Positions 55,132 through 64,000 of a DNA stretch of 64,000 nt are shown one piece after another. Below the pieces are notes generated by a model. That model worked only from the letters and a program-made list of their open reading frames with translations, was not told the origin of the DNA and searched no databases. The position numbers and the translations under genes were made by a program. The first letter of the stretch is position 1. Each line of letters opens with the position of its first letter. Origin of the DNA: Circinella minor (taxonomy: Eukaryota > Mucoromycota > Mucoromycetes > Mucorales > Lichtheimiaceae); NCBI GenBank assembly GCA_016758965.1, contig JAEPRB010000102.1:1-64000 (forward strand), written 5' to 3'.

Positions 55132-57792
55132 CTAGTCAATATCCATATCTTCCTTCTTTTCTTCGGGGTTTTCAGCAGGTTGTTCCTTCTTTTCACCTTC
55201 TTCCATAGGAGTATCTTCAGCAGGCTTGGGTGCAGGCTTGGGCTTGTTCAAGATAGGTGTAGCAAAGGCAACAACGGCACTTTCTTCTTGAGCCATATCG
55301 CGAGACAAGACAATAGGAGTATCATGCTTGGGAACCTTTTCTTGCTTACCCAACTGTTCATCTAACCAACGGCGAGCACGATCACAGCGGTCGACAATAT
55401 CTTGTTTATCTTGAGGAGGAATGTGAGAGTACTTGTCATCAGAGCTCATGGCTTCTTCAGTAAGACGTTGCAAAGTAGCACGCAAGGCACGTTCAGCACG
55501 AGGACGTTCTTCAGCTTCACGATAACGTTCAACAACAGGGCTACCAACCTTCTTCAAAGCTTCAAGCTTTTCAATGTAGACAGACTTGGGTTGATCATCA
55601 CCTTCATCGTAAATCCAGTCTACAACAGCGTTTAAGTCGCTGCAGAACTTATCCTTGATAGAAGGATCAATGTATGGACCGTAAGAACCTTCGACCTTGT
55701 CACGCATTTCATAACCATATTCTTCGAGGGAGTTCTTGGCAGCTTCAGTGGCAAAGATCAAGCGATCGTTGGAGGCCATTTGGCTTTCCTTTTCGGCGTA
55801 TTGATCCATCAAGGCCTTGCTCAAAGCAGTGGTTTGAGAAACAACAGACAAATCAGCCTTCTTGACAAGCTTCTTGGTCTTCTTGGTTTCCTTTTCACCA
55901 TCCTTGTTGGTGAATTCTTCTTCGATTTCCTTTTCTTCGACAGTGTAAGCAGATTCAACAGAGAGGATACCGTGAATGTTAAGTCTAACCTTGACCTTAA
56001 TTTCAGAAGGTTGATCAATACCCTTGATGGTATATTGGCCGATCCAGGGGTTGATACCACGGGGTAATTCAGCAGGGTTGACATAGTTAGCTTCCATGGT
56101 GAAAGGTTCGCTGCGGTGGAAAGTCAAAATCTTGGTAGAAGGCATGTTGTTGTTGTTATCAAAGACAACAATTTCAGTATCTTCTTCTTCGGGAGTAGGA
56201 GCCCAGGAGAGTTTGATGGGGTAGCTGCAAATATCATTGACACGGAAGTCACGGACCTTGAAGACAGGGGACAACATGGCGCATTGAAGAGCAGCACCAC
56301 GAGAGACAGCTTCATCTTGGTTCAAAGTAGTGGAGATTTCCTTGTTAAGAATCTTAGAGATAGTGGTCTTAATGGCAGGAATACGGGTAGTACCACCAAC
56401 CATTTCGACGGCATCAATATCTTCAACCTTGAGACCAGCATTTTCCAAAGCCTTTTGGATAGTATCGGCAGTACGACCGAACAAACCTTCAGCCCATTCT
56501 TCAAAATCGGAACGGTTGACAATGGTAGACACGTCACGGTCATCCATGATAGATTCAATATTTACAGCAGCTTGAGGGTTGGCAGACAAGACACGCTTAC
56601 AACGTTCAGCAGCGACACGCAAACGCAAGATGGCCTTCTTGTTGCTATAGACATCAATCTTGAACTTTTCCTTGAATTCTTCGGCCAACTTGTCCATAAT
56701 GACCTTGTCAAAGTCACGACCACCGAAATGCAAATCGTAAGCAGCACCACGAACAGTCAATTGACCCTTCAAGAAGGAAACAACGTTAACAGAGTAATCA
56801 GAGTGACCAATGTCAACAAAGACCACATTTCTGGGCTTGTCTTCAGGCAAGTCAAGCTTGGTGATACCGTAACCAAGGGAAGCGGCAGTCAAGTCATTGA
56901 CAAGACGCAAGCAGTTCAAACCAGCAATTTCAGCGGCAGACAAGACTGCACGACGTTGGATTTCGGTGAACCAACCAGGGACAGTGATAACACAGTCAGA
57001 GACGGGAATGTTGATTTCAGAAGCGGTGGTTTCCTTAAGCTTGCTAAGATACATGGCAATCAATTGAACGTTGGAGAAGGTTTGTTGTTCACCCAAGTAG
57101 TTAACCTAGTAAATCAGAATATTTTGTTTATCAGTTTCATATATCACAACCTCTATCTCTTTATTATAATTTTATATACCCGTCACCTTTCTCTCTCTCT
57201 CACACACACACACATTCCAATCCACGTATTATAATTATCTCCTATTACTGAGCATATATATATATATATATATATTTACCTTGACACCGGCCATACCGTC
57301 AGCTTCAGCAAGTTCAACGGGGGTCAAGTTCTTTTCAATTTCTTGGATCTCGGGATCAGCGAAAGATCGACCAGCAAGACGCTTCAAGTTGCTGGCAGTG
57401 TTCTTGAAGTTGCTAACTTCTTGAGTCTTTGCAGCTTCACCAATGAAGCGTTGCTTGACACCGAACGACACCAAGGAACTAACAGAAAATAATAATAATA
57501 ATAGTAATGTGTCAATATACTTTTTATCCTGTAAAATGAAAGAAGGCTTTTGTTTTATGTATTTATTTTTGTTGGTGGTAATTGTGGTATCTCTGATTTG
57601 CTTACGGAGTTGCGCGATTGGAGACTTCGTTACAGATAACGTCAATACCACGGTTTCTGGCAACCGAGATGACAGCTTGAAGATTTCCTACATCAAAACC
57701 CTTTAATATATATAGTTTTTAGTACCGCTACGTATAGACTAGATTTAATATAGGGGAAATATAAGAAAAGCTCATCTTACCACGACCGACAT
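55132..57792 (-). CDS. SSE1: Hsp110 chaperone (SSE1-type Hsp70 nucleotide-exchange factor)
   Basis: Exons 57792-57781 (only 12 bases, MSVV), 57700-57606, 57478-57280 and 57105-55132 give 759 codons. Nucleotide-binding domain: GFDVGNLQ (N-terminal phosphate loop with Asn, as in Hsp110), [26 protein letters not shown] and VGGTTRIPA. An extended acidic beta/linker region follows ([20 protein letters not shown]). A helical C-terminal domain ends in [10 protein letters not shown]. Hsp110 releases ADP from Hsp70 and holds unfolded proteins in the cytosol. The last four residues differ from the EEVD of Hsp70. The restricted codon use (mainly GTC, AAG, TTG, CTT) fits high expression. No breaks. Confidence 0.93.
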
Positions 57793-59333
57793 TTTTAGTA
57801 TATAAGTATTTTAACTAGAAGGAAAAGTAAGTTAAAAAAAAAGCGGGTGTCACTTTTTTTAAGAAATTTTTTAGTGTATCGTCTTTTTTTTTTGCTTAGC
57901 CTTCCATAGAATCTTGGTACCTCCGCTGCATGTTCTTCGACTTTCTCAAAGTTTCCTTTTTATCCCTTTTATGCAAATTTGTTATCTTTACGCAATATTT
58001 TTGGTAATTCATTAATTGCTTGGTATGTTATTTGAAGTTGTCAGCTTTGTTATTTGATTGAAATCAGAAGTAATTATTTTCCATCTTTTCATAACTTTTT
58101 TTATGTTTATTACTGGGGTTTTTCACCTATTTTACTATATACAGTTTTATTGTGATTCCCCACCTTTTCTCAAATAAAGGTGTCGTTAGAATTTTTTTTC
58201 TTTTCACCATATCAGGTGAAAATGAACCTATTTTGTTATTTATAATATAAAGAGAATTTTATCATGTAACACATTTATATCGTCTTGATAGCCATTGTTA
58301 TCAAGCAACAAGTGTATATAGCTCAACTTTGAACAAGTACTTTGAATAAAAAAAAACATGTATGATATAGTATGAAAATATATGGAACGTTGATACCTAT
58401 GAAACCAAAAAAAAAAAAAAAAAAGAGTACATAAGGTTAACCTGGTCGCTGGTAATTAGAATGTACAGCTACACTTTATTGTAGAATTTTCCTACTTGTA
58501 AATTCGATATTGTGCACGAATAAAGAAAATGATCTGAAGTAAGCATAAATCGTCATTTTGTCTGCTTTTTTGTATTGAACTTGAAATTTAGGATATAACA
58601 TGGTACGTAATAATGATATCGGTAAATATTATTGCTATCGATTGCGGTGGATACGTTCAATACGTATACTTATTTATATTTTTACATTGTACTAATAAAT
58701 AAAGTCTTAAAAGATTACTATTGGACATATTAAACATTGATTATTGGTTATTCTGTTTTGATATAGAACCACATGGTGGTGGAGTGTCTTCATAATTCTG
58801 TTATTACTACTACTACTGTTACTGAGCTTATGAAACATATCTATACTTGTATGGTAATGTAGTTCTATCTGAGCCTTAACCTTTCCAGACTTTCGATTCA
58901 AGCAAGTAAAAGGGCAAGATCAGTAACACAGCTGAGATAATCATTTTTTTCCAAACGAGTCTCAGCTTTAAGTTAGTCACTTCCTACGATTAATTCGCAA
59001 TTATTGTAGAACCACAATCCGACTTTAACTAATTATATAAATCCACTCGAATATACCAATTTTTTGTTTAAATGCGATACACAAAGAAAGGACATTCCAC
59101 TACAATGGATGGTAATATCACCGCAAAGAATATGTCAGTTGGAAGCTGGCTCATTCTTCTACCTATATAAAACACTATGTGCAGCAAGCTATAATATCTT
59201 TTTTATGGATGTGTTATAATTTTATAAAGCGTAACTAGAAGTCTATATTATTACAGTAATATAACTTATTTATTTAATTACTTCAATAACAATGATATAC
59301 GTAGCTATAAAACAAGATTTCTAAAAGTTTATT

Positions 59334-59367
<34 letters not shown>

Positions 59368-59426
59368 ACGTACCTATTTTACTGTATTTTTCTGACTAAT
59401 CTGTACAGTATGTGAACCCTGTTTTC
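57793..59426. other. long intergenic region with homopolymer runs
   Basis: Promoter of Hsp110 at the left (57793 onward; T-rich on the plus strand). A runs lie at about 58404 and 59335-59363 (about 30 A). No frame looks coding and no tRNA cloverleaf was found. Confidence 0.5.
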
Positions 59427-59795
59427 ATGCTAGTAATAACAAACTATTATTTATTATATGCACAAAACAATGATAACAGCAAACTGCTATTACCCTACTT
59501 AACCGTTTACATCAAAGCAACGATCAAAGCAATCTTGTCGCTAACTCCATTTCTTATTCAATTATCCACAGCTCTGGTAGCTTTACACATTGCATTATTA
59601 AATAGTATAGTTCAGGCTTTGCATGATTACAATATAAAAGCAAAAATGCTAAATAATCGCCTACAAGCTATCACGGAAGAAAAAGAAGACGATGAATATA
59701 ATTCACAAAACTGTTCTCAAGAAACTGGACAAAGTCCATGTCAAAGTTCGGAAGAAAATGTTTCTTCGCAAAGTTCTCAAGAGGGTGGAAGTTGA
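59427..59795 (+). CDS. small orphan ORF with membrane segments and Ser/Gln-rich tail
   Basis: ATG at 59427 gives about 122 codons: a hydrophobic N-terminus (LLPYLTVYIKATIKAILSL; LALLNSIV-like helix) and an acidic, Ser/Gln/Cys-rich end (SQNCSQETGQSPCQSS). It follows a 30-A run. It is not recognised and could be a chance frame. Composition is the only support. Confidence 0.25.
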   Translation: MLVITNYYLLYAQNNDNSKLLLPYLTVYIKATIKAILSLTPFLIQLSTALVALHIALLNSIVQALHDYNIKAKMLNNRLQAITEEKEDDEYNSQNCSQETGQSPCQSSEENVSSQSSQEGGS

Positions 59796-60184
59796 CAATT
59801 TTTTTGCTGGTAAAGATTATTCTTTTAAAAAAAGAAATTCAGGGGGTTTTCCCGCTGGTTTCTAACGTTAGCGACGGTAAATTTATTTATAGTGTTAGTA
59901 ATAAGACTGCCTACATTGTCTTGATACGTATTGGATAAGAATTATGCTCATGATTCGGTCGTGTGTTAAAGAAATCCGATCGTCAAGATGGTGTTCGCTG
60001 GCATAATTAACAATACTACTGAAATAGTTATGCCCTGGGTTATTATATGCGAATTTGTCGATGAAAAGTTCAGCAAGGTTATTTGCGGCGAGAGAAATAT
60101 ATAGCAAAAAATTGTAGCTAAATACGGTCTTTTCTTTTTTTGTGATTATGTCAACACTGTGCATGATTCCATCCTTGCAAGGAT
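59796..60184. other. spacer; possible relic frame on the minus strand
   Basis: A minus-strand frame at 59895-60164 contains LAANNLAELFIDKFAYNNPG without recognisable family or good start. It is adjacent to the dispersed repeat and may be part of an old element. Confidence 0.3.
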
Positions 60185-60475
60185 AAACAAATGATGATTA
60201 GATGTTTAAATATTTTCAAGAGCCAATCCTTGAACTTCATCCTTTGATCCTTTAACTGGACCCAGAGAATATTTTCTTAATACCTTAAAAAACATACAAC
60301 AATGTTATAAAATAGCTAAAAAAAATAAAATAAGCATTTAATAAAGCATGTGAAACTATAACAAAAAAATATGATCTTTTTATTTTATTTTATTTTCACA
60401 AAAAAATTTCAGCTATTGCTTTTCAAAGGTTCCGTCCTTGAATCTAATCCTTTGATCCTTTAAACTTTCAAGAAC
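60185..60475 (-). repeat. dispersed repeat, copy 2
   Basis: Reverse-complement relative of 24198-24445: the same end motifs (GTTTAAAGGATCAAAGGATT and CTTGAAAATATTTAAACATC) and the same two internal direct motifs, with a longer middle. It shows that the family is present in the gene-rich half as well. Confidence 0.65.
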
Positions 60476-60578
60476 CTGTACTAGCAGTTGAAGTACTCCT
60501 CCCACTCCTCAAGTCCCCCCAATTGCTGCTGATGAGATTCTATGTACAGTTAGACATAATTTCTTACTGCATTCAATT

Positions 60579-61000
60579 TTATAATGTTTCTGAGTCATTC
60601 AATAATTGATGTCGTTCATAGACATGAATTGTGTTCTCGGTTGGCATAGTGTCGATCATGATTTGTTCAACGTTTGGATGTTGTCTATCACAAAAAGCAA
60701 TTAACGAGCTATTCTGATTTCATAGAGTTTCATAATATAACTATCCACTTACTTTAAGAATTCACGCAAATCATTGCAGTTGGTAGACAAACCAGCGTGG
60801 TCTAATGCTACCAAGCAATTTTTTTTTTGTTTTTGTAATGTACGCTAGCATACCTAGTAAAAATAATCAGTTAATAGGAACAAAATTAGATACAATGAGA
60901 AACTGGTTTGCTTACTCTGAGTACTTCCATCTGTAGATAACTGTTTGAGCGCTTCATCTAGGGATCTTAAAGTAGAATCCAGATTTATAAACCGATCCAT
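60579..61000 (-). CDS. small unrecognised gene, three exons
   Basis: Exons 61000-60916, 60844-60753 and 60708-60579. Exon 1 is MDRFINLDSTLRSLDEALKQ. Exon 2 includes CLVALDHAGLSTNCNDLREF. Exon 3 is SLIAFCDRQHPNVEQIMID and ends LLNDSETL. Introns are 71 and 44 bases with GT-AG ends. The total is 307 bases, one too many, which localises to an A10 run in exon 2. Either the run is miscounted in the assembly or the gene is newly broken. The helical, non-repetitive character suggests a real small protein of about 100 residues. No function is offered. Confidence 0.5.
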
Positions 61001-61354
61001 TTTCGTAGGGTTTGAGTCATATTTGGATTGTTATTATACAATCCCGAATTTAAACGGATTTAAGTCTACTGATCCGCTGGGTTTTTTTTGAACCGTCATT
61101 ATAATTATGGATGCATGGATCAACTCTACGTATAACCTCAAATAGATGAGTTTAAAATATTGAAATGGTAATAAAAATTATGAGCAGTTGTTTTGGTTGT
61201 GATCTTAAAGAATATTCTTTATAGACAAAAAAGATAAAAGTAACAACTATTAACTATTTAATAAATAGCTACGTATATTGAAAAGGAGAATGATATGTTC
61301 CTGTAAGAATAGGACGTAAAAAAAAGTCGTTATAAAATAAAGTCGTTATAATGA
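61001..61354. other. spacer between the small gene and the MITE
   Basis: AT-rich. It holds the probable promoter of the small gene and two copies of AAGTCGTTATAA just before the MITE. Confidence 0.45.
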
Positions 61355-61685
61355 GAATTGCTACGGACACCCCACAAATAAAAAGCTATCAAATAGGTTC
61401 TTCAACCATACAAATTATAGTAACAGCGTTATCGCCACCAATAGCGCTTATTTGACCGCTCATAGGTATGTAACATTGAAAGGATACATTATTCCTTGTT
61501 CTGTCTTGTCTTCACAAGGGCTACAACTCTCACTTGTGTACAGACATAGTGAGAAAAGATGAGAAATATTGACTGTTATCATGATAACTACTGTATAGAT
61601 AGTATATAAGTGGTTGGATACGATGTAATTATATCAGATTGTTGTGTGCCTTTGAAAAAAAAAGGTGGGGTGTCCGTAGCAATTC
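61355..61685. mobile_element. MITE with 21-bp terminal inverted repeats
   Basis: GAATTGCTACGGACACCCCA at the left is found inverted at 61665-61685. Both ends are preceded outward by TTATAA-like sequence. The 331-bp body has a TATATAAGTGG box but no ORF. The target duplication is not clear-cut. Confidence 0.7.
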
Positions 61686-62750
61686 CCCTTTTATAATACA
61701 TCCATTGGAAAAAAGCACACAATTATTTATTTTCTTTTTACCCTTTCTAATATATGTATGCCTTTACATTATATACAGGTTTATATTTTTATATTTATAG
61801 TTTGACCATCAAAAAAAACTAGAGTTTACGTTCGTCCTTTCCTTAAATACCTCTTTATATACGTATATCATTAAACATACCTTCTCGAATCTTACCCGTA
61901 TTAAAGCACGTAGTCCACCACTGTATCAATTAGCATTATTGATCAATATTTTTTATACTTGGCACTACATTATTTTCATTATATAATGAAAAAAAATATA
62001 CATAGTGTTGTTTTTTTTATCAAAACAGACCAACTAGTGTAATACATTAACACCTATACCTTGAACGGCCCAACTATCGGCCACGACTTTACTTTCTGAA
62101 ATGGCTGCATCATACAAGATCAACTTAGCTGAGCAGCATACCTTACCCCTCTTTTCCATTGTGGATATAAAACATCAATCATAATCATAATATACTTATT
62201 TTTCTAGTGGCCTCTCACTCCATTTACTAATTACACACCAATTTACAATACTAAAAAATTTGTTTACGCATCTTTGTTATACAAAATGCATATGATTCTG
62301 TAAATTTTTTTCGGGTTCGGCTTACGATCTGTTCTTATTACTTAGTCTTACGTATTGTTCTCAATTCATAAATTAAACTTTTTAATCTCAATTTAATCTG
62401 TTATGGAACTGACTGTAACAAATGCTTTATGTAGGTCTATGATAGGAAGAACATAATTATTAGTACGATTAATATATATATAAGTAGAAGACAAGAACGC
62501 CCACTTGTTTAAAGAAAGTTACTTAGTATAACAATAACAACAAACAAACAAAAATTGCTTTGACTATATAAGGTTTAAGATTGACATGATATATAAAAAA
62601 ATCCAATCACGCGCACGATCCTGCATTTTATTATAACATATAATTCATGAAACATTAAGAAACTTCGTGTGCTTTTTCATCCTGCTTTCTCATTAGTATT
62701 TTTTTATTCTTTTCTTCTCTTTGATTCATAATTATTATTAATTTATACAA
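61686..62750. other. intergenic region, promoter side of the membrane-protein gene
   Basis: AT-rich, with several TATA-like strings (TATATATATAAG at about 62471). A T-rich, pyrimidine-rich stretch just before 62751 is typical of core promoters here. No gene was found. Confidence 0.5.
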
Positions 62751-64000
62751 ATGTCGACATTTTATAATGACGACTTACGCATGCGATCTACTACCATGCA
62801 AGAAGAATCTTTGAATAATGATCCCAGTAATGGCAGTGGTGGCAGTAGCAGTAGTAGAAACAGTAACGAATTTCCACCCACACCTCCAAGTTCGGCGCCT
62901 ACATCGAGCGCTTCTTTATATGAAAATAGTAATAGTAGTAATATTACAGCAACAACAGAAGAAGATCCTAGCAACGACGAGGTTTCTACGGCAATATCCT
63001 GGCCGATTATCTTAGCTATCGTTCCCACGCTAGGTGCCTTTTTCGCAGGGAGCGCGGAAGTATGGAGTGATTTTGTATTAAGTTTATTGATTTTATATTA
63101 CGTATATAAATGGATGACAGGTAATTAGTATACTATTATACCGTGTTGCATTTTAATATCATGTTCATTTTATTTTGCTTATATAATAATTATAATGATG
63201 CGATTTTTTTTAAGTTCCATGGTCTTATTTTGAAGGAGCACGTGCAAGACGCATTATTCATGATAATGCTTCTGCTAGAGTATTTGTAGACTCAAAACGA
63301 ATTAAACTGGGTCAGGAATTACGACATGAAGAACGCGTCGGATTATTTTGGGTTTTTATCTCTCCTTTTATTGTGGCCTATTCACTTCGTTTTACAAGAT
63401 ATTTTTTGACCAATTATGAATCTTATATGGGGTATTTTAACATTCTTATTTTTGTATTGGCTGCGATGATAAAACCATCAGAGTATGCCCTTTCCTTACT
63501 GTGTGATCGAACACAAGAGTTGCAAAGTTACTTGGGACGTAATGAACGTCTCACGGATGTGTTATGTTCCAGGGCGGATCAGATGCATAAGGAAATTAAT
63601 TATCTTTATGGACAATTAGCTACCAAAAAAGATGTTGGGAAGGTAAATTATAACTGTAATGTAGTCGTGTGCTTGATTTCCTTGATCTTTCTCCTGTTAC
63701 TGTTCTTCTTGACGTTTAAAAATTGTTTTTTCCTTTTAAATATTTTTTTTTTATTTTTATAGATTACTGCAGGATTGGAACCAACCATAGAAAAAATCGT
63801 TAAATCAGCCAAACGGATGGAGAATAAAGAGTCGAAATTTAAGAAATGGACAGAAGAACGACTTTCTGCTATTGATGATAAAGTGGATGAGTTGGATCAA
63901 TTGATTTTATATCGTATTGAACAAGATAAACGGAAATCGTCTCAACGTACATTGGTCGCATTAATGTTCTTACCTGTCAATATTGCATTATGGGCTGCAA
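62751..64000 (+). CDS. conserved-looking fungal membrane protein of unknown function, 3' end outside the window
   Basis: Exons 62751-63120, 63215-63642 and 63763 to beyond 64000. A Ser/Asn/Pro-rich cytosolic N-terminus of about 75 residues is followed by a first membrane hairpin (WPIILAIVPTLGAFF; LSLLILYYVYKWM). VPWSYFEGARARR comes next, then a second hairpin (FWVFISPFIVAYSLRF; FNILIFVLAAMIKP) and a coiled coil (ERLSAIDDKVDELDQLI), then another hydrophobic start at the edge. Proteins of this layout occur widely in fungi as uncharacterised membrane proteins. The name and function are not known to me. Confidence 0.75.

Noticed and set aside
55402..57234. Long plus-strand ORFs opposite the Hsp110 gene
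   Set aside because: They are antisense shadows of a highly codon-biased gene; the minus-strand frame has all Hsp110 motifs and correct introns.
57793..57960. Heat-shock elements upstream of the Hsp110 gene
   Set aside because: Several TTC/GAA triplets occur, but none form three properly spaced inverted units. I would not annotate them by eye.

Overview
This window is eukaryotic nuclear DNA, almost certainly from an early-diverging fungus (Mucoromycota, most likely Mucorales). The evidence is AT-rich spacers, many short GT-AG introns (about 40-190 nt), very small exons, and fungal gene families: a Zn(II)2Cys6 regulator, a vacuolar endopolyphosphatase, Hsp110 and a TCP11/Sok1 protein. I see no CRISPR array, tRNA or rRNA gene. 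The species assignment is inference.

Bases 1-28,030 are a nested graveyard of transposable elements. In order they are: an RGG-tailed multi-exon pseudogene (595-2013, minus) beside a Tnp2/CACTA-type transposase pseudogene (2536-5379); a DDE_Tnp_4-like transposase split by a DIRS-type tyrosine-recombinase retroelement (6259-11031) that keeps its inverted terminal repeats and internal complementary region and carries a TA-flanked MITE; a chromodomain Ty3/gypsy element (11143-15668) interrupted by about 450 bp of foreign sequence; fragments of another gypsy gag and of a second DIRS element (15695-18115); a complete gypsy element with 266-bp LTRs and a CACCA target duplication (18449-23897); and a PIF/Harbinger element with an apparently intact spliced transposase (24476-28027). 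Most of the damage can be explained by C:G to T:A transitions, with stop codons repeatedly at tryptophan positions and Asp-to-Asn changes at catalytic sites.

From 28.4 kb the host genes begin. They are a PfkB/ketohexokinase-like kinase (minus), head to head with a TCP11/Sok1-family gene; a three-exon Myb/SANT-like gene; a PQ-loop membrane protein with a 21-nt exon; an endopolyphosphatase; a Zn(II)2Cys6 transcription factor with eight exons; an Hsp110 (SSE1-type) chaperone; a small unrecognised gene; and a conserved-looking membrane protein that runs off the right edge. Summed exon lengths are divisible by three for the genes where I placed every exon, except the small gene at 60579-61000.

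Two Fanzor-like (eukaryotic TnpB-type RuvC nuclease) loci lie among these genes. One (35581-36838, plus) is an intact spliced frame holding only the C-terminal RuvC-II/zinc-finger/RuvC-III part. The other (39831-45090, minus) is large and decayed, and reads as one four-exon gene whose N-terminus is a FEN/XRN-like PIN nuclease and whose C-terminus is a Fanzor-like RuvC domain. I do not know of a described family with this architecture, and it is the most interesting object in the window.
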